From CAVUWL01 sp963700105 (GTDB taxonomy: Bacteria; Actinomycetota; Thermoleophilia; Solirubrobacterales; 70-9), in assembly GCA_963700105.1 (NCBI GenBank), contig CAVOWL010000004.1, positions 1,364,001 through 1,428,000 of the forward strand: DNA of 64,000 nucleotides, written 5' to 3'. The notes beneath the pieces were generated by a model. It had not been told where the DNA came from and ran no database searches. It saw nothing but the letters and a program-made list of their open reading frames with translations. The translations under genes and the position numbers were made by a program. Shown here one piece after another: positions 16,257-24,146 of this stretch; the stretch's first letter is position 1, and each line of letters starts with the position of its first letter.

Positions 16257-17636
16257 TCAATACCCCGTCCCGGTCTTCACCTGCTTGCGCTCGTTGGGGT
16301 GGGCGCCGCCCTTTTGGGCAAGCGTGGCGCAGGCGTCGGAGATGTCAGAGCAAAGCCGGTCGACCTGCTCGCGGCTCAGGGTCTGCTTGACCAGGGCGCG
16401 CATCACCTTGACCGCTTCGGCTTTGGGGGGAAGGGTGTAGGCGGGGAGCATCCAGCCGCGCTCTGCCTGAAGCTGCCAGGAGAGGTCGAACTCGTCGTAG
16501 TTATGCCCGGCGGAGAGGCGGAAGGCGACCAGGGGCAGCTGCTCTTGGTCGGCGCCGATCAGCTCGAAGTCACCGGAGGCGGTCAGGTTGGCGGCCAGGG
16601 CCTTGGCGTTTTGGGCCATCGCGGCCATGATGTAGGCGTAGCCCTCGCGCCCGTAGCGGACGAAGTTGTAGTACTGGGCCAAGACCATCGAGGCGCCGGT
16701 GGAGAAGTTGAGGGTGAAGGTGGCATCGGTCTTGCCGAGGTAGTTCTCATAAAAGACGAGGTCTTCGGCGAGGTCAGAGCTCTCGCGAAAGACCAGCCAG
16801 CCGATCCCGGGGTAAACGAGGCCGAACTTGTGCCCGGAGACGTTGATCGAGCGCACCTGGGAGAGGCGGAAGTCCCACTTTGAGTCGGGATAGAGGAAGG
16901 GCCAGACGAAGCCGCCGCTGGCGGCGTCGATGTGGAGGGGAACGTCTAGGCCCTGCTTGTCCCGTAGCTCCTCCAAGAGGGCGTTGATGCCGACGATGTC
17001 ATCGGCGTGGCCGGTGAAGGTGGTGCCCAAGACGGCGGCTACGCCGATCGTGTTCTGATCGATATGGGGGCCAACGTCCTCGGGGCCGATCACGTACTTG
17101 TCCTCGGCCAGGGGGATGATCCTTGCCTCGACGTCGAAGTAGCGACAGAACTTCTCCCAGACCACGTGCACGTCACCGCCGAAGACGAGGTTGGGCCTGG
17201 TGGTGTCTGCCCCGGCGGCTTCGCGGCGCTGGCGCCATTTCCACTTCAAAGACAGCGCCCCCAGCATGATCGCCTCCGAGGATCCCTGGGTGCGGGTGCC
17301 GGTCGTCTCCCCGGGCGCGTTGAAGAGGTCGGCGAGCATCCGGATGCAGCGCTGCTCGATTTCGGCTGAGATCGGGTACTCGGCGTGATCGATGAAGTTT
17401 CGGTAGAGGTTCTCGGCGATGATCCGGTCGGCCTCTGGCTCCATCCAGGTGGTGACGAAGGTGGCCAGGTTTCGCTGCGGGTCACCCTCCATCGCGAGGT
17501 CCTCGCCGAGCAATCGCATCGCGTCAAGGGGTGACATCCCGGTCGCGGGGAAGCTCTTGGAGGGTGCGTCTTCGGTCAGGAAGCGGTTGCCGTAGAGCAT
17601 CGTGGCCTGGTGGGCTGTTTGGGAGTCTTTTGGCAT
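16257..17636 (-). CDS. gadB: Glutamate decarboxylase
   Basis: PLP enzyme that converts glutamate to GABA and consumes a proton, often serving acid tolerance. It is 459 aa, close to the family norm. The cofactor lysine is in INVSGHKFGLVYPG (about residue 275). The PLP phosphate and pyridine motifs appear as GTRTQGSSEAIMLGALSLKW and HIDAASGGFVWPF. The N-terminus (LYGNRFLTEDAPSKSFP) and the C-terminal REQVDRLCSDI segment match bacterial Gad proteins. No GABA antiporter is adjacent, although an amino-acid-independent antiporter lies 5 kb away. Confidence 0.95.
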   Translation of the reverse strand: MPKDSQTAHQATMLYGNRFLTEDAPSKSFPATGMSPLDAMRLLGEDLAMEGDPQRNLATFVTTWMEPEADRIIAENLYRNFIDHAEYPISAEIEQRCIRMLADLFNAPGETTGTRTQGSSEAIMLGALSLKWKWRQRREAAGADTTRPNLVFGGDVHVVWEKFCRYFDVEARIIPLAEDKYVIGPEDVGPHIDQNTIGVAAVLGTTFTGHADDIVGINALLEELRDKQGLDVPLHIDAASGGFVWPFLYPDSKWDFRLSQVRSINVSGHKFGLVYPGIGWLVFRESSDLAEDLVFYENYLGKTDATFTLNFSTGASMVLAQYYNFVRYGREGYAYIMAAMAQNAKALAANLTASGDFELIGADQEQLPLVAFRLSAGHNYDEFDLSWQLQAERGWMLPAYTLPPKAEAVKVMRALVKQTLSREQVDRLCSDISDACATLAQKGGAHPNERKQVKTGTGY

Positions 17637-17789
17637 CGGGGTGGCTCCGCTCGAGGGTGAGGATCAAGCGCTGAGGCGCTCGAGACTACGCCGATGCGAA
17701 ACCAAACAGCGCCGCGCCATGTGAGGTGGCCTCCAACTCCCCACGATCGAAGAGAACTGAGGCAGCCCCCAACGACCCTCTGCGCGCCC

Positions 17790-18638
17790 TCACCCGCCGT
17801 CGCTTAGGTCAACACAGCTGCCGTGGGCATCGGCGCAGCCAAGACGTCGCTGGCGCCCCCCCGGCCAGGTGGTCAATTTGACCTCGGCCAGATCATCACC
17901 GCCGGGCTCCATGCTCAGCGAGGCAAGGGGGGCGCCGATGCACGCCCGCTTCCCCGCTTCGGCGAGGTTTTGGTGAAAAGCCGGGCGCTCGCCCGCCTCC
18001 ATGTGCTGGGCGACAAAGGAGGTAGACGACGGTCGCCAAGCCCGGCGTCCTGACAGCGAGCCGCCGCCCAACCCAGCGCGCGCCACGATCGCGATCAAGC
18101 GCTAGGGGGACCCGAGCCGCCACCCCGATCGCGGCCCGCATCCGCCTGACTCGAGCCGGTTGGTCGGGCCAAATATAGGACAGCAGCGTCAGCTGTCCCG
18201 CAGCTGTGAGCGGATCGATCGGCGCTCGGCGACCACGGCACCCCGAGAAGCCACAAACCCTCCCTCGTCGCGGCGCTCAAATTCGATCTTCACCGATGCA
18301 TCCTCTGGCCCCCAGGAAAAGTCGTTACCGAGGTAGCGATAGTGATCCCAGCGCAGGCTGAGGCCGGCACTGGCTCCCACCTCCAGCAACCGCAGTGGCA
18401 TCGCGGTCTCTGCTGCAACCGCTAGAAAGCCGGGCCGCAGGGCGGCACACCGCGCGACCTCGTTGGTCTGAACGGGGAATTGGACGAGACGGTCAAGGAC
18501 GCCGCGCCTGCGCTCAAGCACTGCCCGAAACAGCGCCCAGATCTGAACCAGGCTCCGGCTGCGGTCGGCATAGGCAGCTCTCGGGTCCCCAGCGCCAGCT
18601 AGGGCGTTCTTTGCTGGGCCCACGGCGCTCTGCACCAC
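17790..18638 (-). pseudogene. Decayed DUF2332-family gene
   Basis: Three frames of the minus strand together give a DUF2332 protein. The first part (18638 to about 18190) contains PVQTNEVARCAALRPGF and LRLLEVGASAGLSLRWDHYRY. The middle (about 18180-18010) reads LLSYIWPDQPARVRRM in a second frame. The C-terminus (18098-17790) contains GAPLASLSMEPGGDDLAEV and TTWPGG in a third frame. At least two frameshifts are needed, and the usual first 60-70 residues are missing. Family members are of unknown biochemical function with a methyltransferase-like fold. No intact copy is seen here. Confidence 0.8.
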
Positions 18639-18669
18639 CCAAATCTCTCACCTGGGAAGCCCGGGCGCT

Positions 18670-19089
18670 TCACTCAGAGTCATCCACCGCGGGCCTGCGG
18701 CGAGCTTGCTTTCGCTCGGCGGAACGGCGCTTTTGCTCGAGGCGTCGCATTCGAGCGGCTCGGGTCGGTGCGCTCGGACGCCGCGGCGGCGGCCTCCACA
18801 GGGCGGCCGCGAGTTTTTCCGCGAGCCGCTCCAACGCCAGTTCCCTGTTGCGGGCCTGGCTGCGCGCATCCTGGGCGACGGCGCTCAGGAGCCGGCCGCT
18901 GCGCTGGAGCACTCGACTACGCTCCGCCTCCGTGAGCGTCCTCGATGCCTCGACGTCGAACACCGCCTCGACCCGGGAGGAAGTTACGTTGGCATGCTGG
19001 CCACCGGGACCAGAGGAGCGAGAGGCGCGCAGCTCTATCTCGGCGAGAGGAATCGACAAGCGATCGTTGATCTCAAGCTCCTCGGGCAC
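18670..19089 (-). CDS. arfB: Alternative ribosome-rescue factor ArfB (peptidyl-tRNA hydrolase)
   Basis: 139 aa, normal for ArfB/YaeJ. Residues 25-33 carry the catalytic GGQ motif in SSGPGGQHANVTSSRVE (quoted as GPGGQHAN). The C-terminal tail is strongly basic (RRLEQKRRSAERKQARRRP), the part that enters the empty mRNA channel of stalled ribosomes. It is last in a leftward three-gene run with a 115-aa protein and a lipoprotein. Confidence 0.93.
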   Translation of the reverse strand: MPEELEINDRLSIPLAEIELRASRSSGPGGQHANVTSSRVEAVFDVEASRTLTEAERSRVLQRSGRLLSAVAQDARSQARNRELALERLAEKLAAALWRPPPRRPSAPTRAARMRRLEQKRRSAERKQARRRPAVDDSE

Positions 19090-19113
19090 CTGCCCACGCT
19101 ATCGAGGCGGGCC

Positions 19114-19461
19114 CTACCCCGCCAGCTCAGGAATGTGGCGCTCCAGGTGGCGGGCGAGGGTCTGGCGCACCCACTTTTGAGTCTCGGCATCGGCCATCCG
19201 GTAGCGGCCGAGCAGCATTGACTGGTCGGTGAGAGGCAACCCGGCAAGCTCCCAGCTAACCGCGAGGCGCTCAAAGAGAAGCTCTGAGCGACGCTTCCAG
19301 GCATCCTCAAGGGAAGTCGCCTCGCCGTGCGGAGCCTCGCCGATCTTGGCGATCGTGGAAGCGCTCAGTGACTCGCGAAGGGCGAGAACGTTGCCCTCTG
19401 CGTCGGTGTAATCGATCGTCGCCGCCTTCTGCCTGGGTCGACGCTTTTTCCGCTTTGCCAA
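19114..19461 (-). CDS. Conserved-looking small basic protein, function unknown
   Basis: 115 aa. The first 13 residues are almost all lysine/arginine (AKRKKRRPRQK), then a mixed alpha/beta stretch (DYTDAEGNVLALRESLS) and a helical second half ending in RQTLARHLERHIPELAG. No known domain recognised. It is four bases downstream of the lipoprotein gene and 24 bp upstream of arfB, so it sits in an operon with a ribosome-rescue factor. The basic N-terminus could bind RNA, but this is only an inference. Confidence 0.65.
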   Translation of the reverse strand: MAKRKKRRPRQKAATIDYTDAEGNVLALRESLSASTIAKIGEAPHGEATSLEDAWKRRSELLFERLAVSWELAGLPLTDQSMLLGRYRMADAETQKWVRQTLARHLERHIPELAG

Positions 19462-19465
19462 GCGC

Positions 19466-20020
19466 TCAGAACGTTCGGTAGCTTTGGATGCTGATGAAGA
19501 ATCCGTGTCCGGTCGCCGGCTCGGTGCAGGTCATCCCGGTTGTGCGACTGATGCAGGTGAAATCGCCGAAACGCGAGGCGCTGCCGTAAGCAAGCGGCGT
19601 GGCGCTTGGGTTTAGCGCGGTGTCGCCGGCGCAAACAAACCTGCCGGCGCCCGAACCTTCGACCTCGAGGCCCTGTCCAAAATCCACCTCTTTGGGACAG
19701 CTGGACGGACGGGGAGGAGGCGCCCAATCGCGCTTTGATATGTCGCAACGGGCGGTGCCGTCTAGCAACACGCACCCGATGTTGCCGCTCGGACTACGAA
19801 AGGTTGAGAGATGCACCGTTCGCACCGCAGGTTCTTCTTCGTGGCTTGCTTCGGTCTGGGTAGTCGTCGTGCTCGGCGTGCTCGGCGTGCTGCTTGGCCG
19901 GGAAACGGTGGTCGTCTTGGTGATCACCGTGGTCGTCGAGCTCCCGCACCCCACCAATGCCAAGCCGAGGATGCCGGCAAGAACCGGTCCGAGCCATCTA
20001 CCAAGAGCGCGCTTCCGCAT
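19466..20020 (-). CDS. Lipoprotein with DUF6636-like domain
   Basis: 184 aa. A signal peptide ends with the lipobox ALVGC (cysteine about residue 25). A Thr/Ser/Pro-rich linker covers residues 27-58. The globular part begins STFRSPSGNIGCVLLDGTARCDI and ends GHGFFISIQSYRTF (quoted in part: FRSPSGNIGC, GHGFFISIQS), with four cysteines that may pair. This fits a secreted actinobacterial family of unknown function. First gene of the leftward run leading to arfB. Confidence 0.75.
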   Translation of the reverse strand: MRKRALGRWLGPVLAGILGLALVGCGSSTTTVITKTTTVSRPSSTPSTPSTTTTQTEASHEEEPAVRTVHLSTFRSPSGNIGCVLLDGTARCDISKRDWAPPPRPSSCPKEVDFGQGLEVEGSGAGRFVCAGDTALNPSATPLAYGSASRFGDFTCISRTTGMTCTEPATGHGFFISIQSYRTF

Positions 20021-20029
20021 CGGGAAACC

Positions 20030-20308
20030 CTACAAACGGGCGTCGATCTCGGCAGCCAGCTCGAAGTCGGCATCGGTGAGCCCACCCTCAGAATGGGTGG
20101 AGATCGCCACCTTGACCTCGCCCCAAGAGATCTCCAGGTCGGGGTGGTGACCCATCGCCTCGGCAGGCTCCACGAGGCTCTCGACGAATTTGATTGAGCC
20201 GACGAAGTCACCGCGGTCAAATGTTTTGACGATCGAGTCTCCCCGTCGCTGCCATCCCGCCAGCTGACCAAGGCGGCTCTCGATCTGGGAATCGCTCAAT
20301 CGGGTCAC
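20030..20308 (-). CDS. Pterin-4a-carbinolamine dehydratase
   Basis: 92 aa from a GTG at 20306-20308. Carries the PCD/DCoH signature EAMGHHPDLEISWGEVKVAI followed by STHSEGGLTDADFELA, with the active-site histidine pair HHP and a later histidine. The enzyme dehydrates 4a-hydroxytetrahydropterin; in bacteria without phenylalanine hydroxylase it can serve molybdopterin or other pterin chemistry. The upstream open frame is non-coding because it overlaps the divergent GST start. The two divergent starts are 37 bp apart. Confidence 0.9.
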   Translation of the reverse strand: MTRLSDSQIESRLGQLAGWQRRGDSIVKTFDRGDFVGSIKFVESLVEPAEAMGHHPDLEISWGEVKVAISTHSEGGLTDADFELAAEIDARL

Positions 20309-20345
20309 AGCGCGTCTATGCTGCCACGACGAGAGCAATGCTGCA

Positions 20346-21131
20346 ATGAGCGAATCCCTCCCAACCCTTTGGCAAATCGATATCTCGCACTTCAGCGAGA
20401 AGGCGCGCTGGGCCCTGGACCATAAGCGAATTGCCCACCGGCGCCGGGCCCCGCTGCCCGGCGCCCACATCCCGATCGCGCTGTGGCTGACCCGAGGCGC
20501 CAACGCGACCTTTCCGGTAATCGAGCTGGAAGGCCGGCGGATCGGAGATTCGAGCGCGATCATCGCTGCCCTTGAGGAGCGCTATCCCGAGGCCCCCCTA
20601 TACCCCGAAGATCCCTACGAGCGCCGCCGCGCCCTGGAGCTTGAGGATTTCTTCGACGAGGAACTCGGCCCACACATTCGCCTCCTTGTCTTTTATGAGC
20701 TCGGCAACGACCGGGAGCGCTTCGCTCAACTGATGAAACAGACCGCGCCCGGACCCCTCGCACATATCAGCCGCGCGGCTGCGTCCTACGGGCGCGCCTA
20801 CTCGGGCCTGCGCTTCGGCGTCCGCCGCCCCGAGGCCGCGAAACGCTCCGCCGAGAAGGTCCTCGCTGCCCTTGACCGACTCGAAGCTGAGCTCGGCTCT
20901 GGCGATTACCTCGTCGGAGACAGCTTCAGTGTCGCCGACCTCACCGCGGCGTCGCTCTTTTACCCACTGGTCTTACCCGCGGAGGGCCCGCTTCCCCCAG
21001 ATCAGGAGCCGGCGGCTGGGATCGAGCGATTTCGAGCCCCGCTGAAGGATCGCCGCGCCTATCAATGGGTCGAAGAGACATTTCACCGCCACCGCCGACC
21101 AGCGCCAGCCGCGGCCCTCAGCGCAAGCTAG
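20346..21131 (+). CDS. Glutathione S-transferase family protein
   Basis: 261 aa. Residues 5-80 form a thioredoxin-like GST N-domain (LWQIDISHFSEKARWALDHK, then FPVIELEGRRIGDSSAIIAAL with the cis-Pro and the SSAI glutathione-binding turn). Residues 95-250 form the helical C-domain with the N-capping motif GDSFSVADLTAASLFY. Actinobacteria mostly use mycothiol, so the thiol cosubstrate is open. Single gene, divergent from the pterin dehydratase. Confidence 0.85.
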   Translation: MSESLPTLWQIDISHFSEKARWALDHKRIAHRRRAPLPGAHIPIALWLTRGANATFPVIELEGRRIGDSSAIIAALEERYPEAPLYPEDPYERRRALELEDFFDEELGPHIRLLVFYELGNDRERFAQLMKQTAPGPLAHISRAAASYGRAYSGLRFGVRRPEAAKRSAEKVLAALDRLEAELGSGDYLVGDSFSVADLTAASLFYPLVLPAEGPLPPDQEPAAGIERFRAPLKDRRAYQWVEETFHRHRRPAPAAALSAS

Positions 21132-21220
21132 GTGGGAGCTCCAGCGGCCCAGAGCTCGAGGGGCGTGAACCAGCGCGGCGCCAAGGTGATGTTCGATATG
21201 CAGGTTGGCGGCCAGAGCGA

Positions 21221-22270
21221 TTACGGCGCCAAGACGATCTTCAGAGCTTCCCGATTGTCATAGAGCCGGTAGGCCTCGGCCGCCTCGTCAAGCCTCATGT
21301 GGTGCGTAACCAATGGCGAGGGATCAAGTGCCCCGGCCTCGATCATCGCCAGCACCCGGTCCACGTGGGCAATTACGTTGGCCAGGCCGAGCCGCAGGCT
21401 GAGACCCTTCAACCAGGCGAGCCCAAGCGGCAGCTCACCGCGGCCGGCGTAGGCGCCGATCCCAGAAACCGTGCCGGCGTCTCGGGCCAGGCTGATCGCC
21501 AGTGCCAGCGGACCAGGGTCGCCAACCGCATCGACGACAACGTCGACCCCGCCATCGGTCTGTGAGCGGATCGCGCCCTTGGGATCCTGCTCGGTGAGGT
21601 GCAGCGAGATGGCGCCAAAGTCGGCCGCCATCTCAAGCCGTTCTCTGACCGTGTCGATTGCAAAGACCTTAAGCGCCCCGCAGGCCCTGGCCGCCTGCAC
21701 CGCGCACAGTCCGACCGGGCCAAGCCCCAGAACCGCCACCGCGTCGCCAGCCCGTACCCCAGCGTGAGCAACCGCGTGGTAGCCGGTCCCCATCACATCG
21801 CCGGCGAAAAGGGCAATATCGGCAGACATCCCGTCGGGCACCCGCCGCAGCGTCATGTTGGCGCGGGGGACCAGGAGTTCCTCAGCTTGAGCCCCCTGCA
21901 AATTGCCCAGCTTTGACCCATGGCCAAAGGTGCGGCCGTTGCGGCAGCGGTGATAGTCACCCCGCAGGCAGGGGGTGCAGGTCGCGCAGGCGGTGTGAAA
22001 GCAGCCCAGCACCCGGTCGCCGATCGCCACCCGCTCGACGTCATCACCGATCGCCAGCACGGTACCGACGAACTCGTGGCCAATAGTGAAACCGGGCTCA
22101 ACCGGCACCCGCCCGTGAAAGATGTGCAAATCCGAGCCGCAGATTCCGCTCGCCTCGACCCTAACCAGCGCCTCATCTGAGGTCCCGATCACGGGGCTGG
22201 GCTTCTCCTCGAGGCGGACCTCTCCCGGCGCTTGAAAGGTGACCGCGCGCATCGACTGCACGCTATCCAT
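21221..22270 (-). CDS. Zinc-dependent alcohol dehydrogenase (MDR family)
   Basis: 349 aa. The catalytic zinc site is built from Cys in GICGSDLHIF (about residue 44) and GHE (about 66). The structural zinc loop reads CATCTPCLRGDYHRC. The Rossmann motif AVLGLGPVGLCAVQAARACG (about 175-194) binds NAD(P); the acidic end of strand 2 (VFAIDTVRERL) suggests NAD. It starts 32 bp after the HD-GYP frame ends and may be cotranscribed with it. Substrate unknown. Confidence 0.92.
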   Translation of the reverse strand: MDSVQSMRAVTFQAPGEVRLEEKPSPVIGTSDEALVRVEASGICGSDLHIFHGRVPVEPGFTIGHEFVGTVLAIGDDVERVAIGDRVLGCFHTACATCTPCLRGDYHRCRNGRTFGHGSKLGNLQGAQAEELLVPRANMTLRRVPDGMSADIALFAGDVMGTGYHAVAHAGVRAGDAVAVLGLGPVGLCAVQAARACGALKVFAIDTVRERLEMAADFGAISLHLTEQDPKGAIRSQTDGGVDVVVDAVGDPGPLALAISLARDAGTVSGIGAYAGRGELPLGLAWLKGLSLRLGLANVIAHVDRVLAMIEAGALDPSPLVTHHMRLDEAAEAYRLYDNREALKIVLAP

Positions 22271-22302
22271 CCGCGATTCCCGGCGCGCAGCGACCCCTCG
22301 AA

Positions 22303-23706
22303 TTAGCTGACGCCGACGCTCGGGGCCTGGAATCGATTTCCGCCGCCAACCGGACTGGCGGTCTCCGCGATCCGGGCTTCCAGCGCCAGCTCCTTCTCGA
22401 AGTCGGCGGCCTCGCCGTGTTGAAAGGAGACGTCCTCACCCTCGAGCAACTCGATGAAGATCTCAACGAAGCGGGCATCAAGCTGCTTGCCAGCGACCCG
22501 GCGCAGCTCCTGCATCGCCTCATAGGCCGTGGTCGGCGAGCGGTAGGAATCACGGGCGGTCATCACGTCGTAGGTATCGGCGACCGAGATGATTCGAGCC
22601 AGCTCGGGAATCTCATCACCGGAGAGGCCGCGGGGATAGCCTTTGCCGTCAATCCGCTCATGGTGGGCAAGAATGATCTCAGCCACCGGGCCGTAGCCGT
22701 CAAGCGAGGACACCACCCGGGCACCCTGCTGGGGGTGGCGGCGGATCAGCATCCAATCCTCATCCGTTAGTGGCACGTTTGCCTTGAGGATCCGGTCGGG
22801 AAGGATGAACTTGCCGATGTCGTGAAGCAGCGCTGCGATGTGGACCAGCTCCTCTTCCTGGCGCGGGTACCCGGCCCTCTGGGCAATTGCCCGCGAATAG
22901 CGGGCCACGGCGGCGCTGTGGCGAGCGGTCATCTGATCGCGTAAATCCAACGTGCGCAGCATCGCGCTCAACATTCCAACCTGAAAACTCGCCAGCTGCT
23001 TGCCGCGCTGCTCAAGCTCCTCGGCCCGATGCTGGGAGAGCAGCAGCTGGCCGAGCAAATACTGGAAAGTGATCACGACAATGCCGAAGAAACGCGATCG
23101 CGGTGATGCCAACTTGGAAGTAGATGAAGGTAATCCCCACCGCGAGCATCGCGCTTGCGAACTCCGATGGCAGGACCGGCGGCAAAAGCCGCACTTTGTC
23201 GGAAAAGGGTGTTCGCTCGACATAGCAACCGTAACTGGCGACCATGAGAAAGTTGAGCGCCAAGGCGAACTGAAAAAGGGCGAAAATCAGCAGGTAGAAG
23301 GCCGGATCACTGTGGGTCACCCCAGCCCGATCCACAACCGCATGGAACGCGACGCCTCCGAGAAGCGGGAAAACAGCGTAAGCGAGGATGTTGCTGAGCA
23401 GGTATCCCCATCCTTCGCGCCAGCGCAGCCAGCCGGCGAGCATCGTCCCAACGCCCAGTAGCGCGGCGGGCGTACCGCCGAGCAGAACCATCGCCACGAC
23501 GAGGGCGAGGAAGCTACCGGAAATGAGGACGTGTGACTTGGTGTCGACCGCGGTCAGGTCGCTAAATACGCAGAAGGCGAGCAGCAACGCTCCGAGGGGC
23601 AGGTTCCAATTCGCCTCCGGCGCCCACCAAACCCCAGCCGCGGCCGTGGCAACAAGGCCGACGACCATGACGGTGATGACACGACGAGAAGGACGATTTT
23701 CTGGCA
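22303..23706 (-). pseudogene. Membrane-anchored HD-GYP phosphodiesterase, frameshifted
   Basis: Two overlapping minus-strand frames make one protein. Frame one (23706 to about 23090; ATG of MPENRPSRR with GGCGGAAAG upstream) is a sensor-like domain with about seven membrane segments. Frame two (about 23090 to 22303) begins in the last membrane segment (FFGIVVITFQYLL), then has a coiled linker and a complete HD-GYP domain: RHSAAVARYS, LLHDIGK, HHERIDGKGYPRGL and ISVADTYDVMTARDSYR. Such domains hydrolyse cyclic di-GMP. One extra base near 23086-23095 (GCGTTTCTTCGG) breaks the frame. No slippery heptamer is seen, so this is a mutation or a sequencing error rather than programmed frameshifting. 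Confidence 0.82.
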
Positions 23707-23888
23707 TCGGCTTTCCGCCCCGCACAAAGCTATCGCGCGCGGGCGTGAATACAGATTCCTGCATGCATCGGCATTCCCTGCGTCGGAGTTTAACCGGGTC
23801 GACGCGGTCGGCCTCTTTGTGAGCGCCGCAGGCCCGAGCTTTCCGGCCGGATTGGGCCTCAGAAGCGGGAAACCGGTGCCTTGCTCCG

Positions 23889-23920
23889 AAAAACAGAAGG
23901 GCGCCCCGTTGGGACGCCCT
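23889..23920 (-). terminator. Intrinsic terminator in the leader upstream of the HD-GYP gene
   Basis: On the minus strand a 10-bp stem (AGGGCGTCCC/GGGGCGCCCT, one G-U pair) with an AAC loop is followed by TCTGTTTTT. This is the best intrinsic terminator in the window. It lies about 180 bp before the HD-GYP start and has no gene of its own to end, so it either attenuates the HD-GYP gene or ends a small RNA. Confidence 0.7.
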
Positions 23921-24062
23921 CCAAAAACTGCCACGGACATTGCAAATGCACGACCGTGACTTAAAGTCTTCTTACTGTTAGATCAATGACCGCGAAAGCC
24001 CATTCGAAGCCTCCCGTCTGTTGGTCAGATTGCTATTGCAAGCCAAAAGTGATTCAGAGCTT
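23889..24062 (-). ncRNA. Candidate leader RNA / small RNA with a 6-codon ORF
   Basis: The 380-bp gap between the HD-GYP gene and the MFS gene holds a possible leftward promoter (TTGCAC, 17 bp, TGCTAC at about 24100-24072). Within the predicted transcript the minus strand has GGGAGG, six bases, then ATG GGC TTT CGC GGT CAT TGA (24003-23983), a well-placed start for a peptide MGFRGH. About 60 bases later comes the intrinsic terminator. This looks like a leader-peptide attenuator or a 170-base small RNA. I could not match it to the cyclic-di-GMP riboswitch consensus or another class I know. Confidence 0.4.
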
Positions 24063-24087
24063 GGGACTCTTGTAGCACAAGCTGGCT

Positions 24088-24141
24088 AAAAGTTGTGCAA
24101 ATGCAAGGAAAGTTGTGCAGAAACTGCAAGGCCTGGATACT
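24088..24141 (+). promoter_or_regulatory. Direct-repeat operator and likely leaderless promoter of the MFS/peptide operon
   Basis: AAAGTTGTGCA occurs twice, at 24089-24099 and 24109-24119, a 20-bp period that puts both copies on the same DNA face. The second copy overlaps a -35 box (TTGTGC, 24113-24118) spaced 17 bp from GATACT (24136-24141). Transcription would then begin at or next to the GTG at 24147, giving a leaderless mRNA. The first copy overlaps the putative opposite promoter of the leader RNA. Confidence 0.45.
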
Positions 24142-24146
24142 AATAA

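Noticed and set aside
23700..24062. Cyclic-di-GMP riboswitch upstream of the HD-GYP gene
   Set aside because: The conserved core elements of the GEMM-I motif are not visible, so I report only an unassigned leader.
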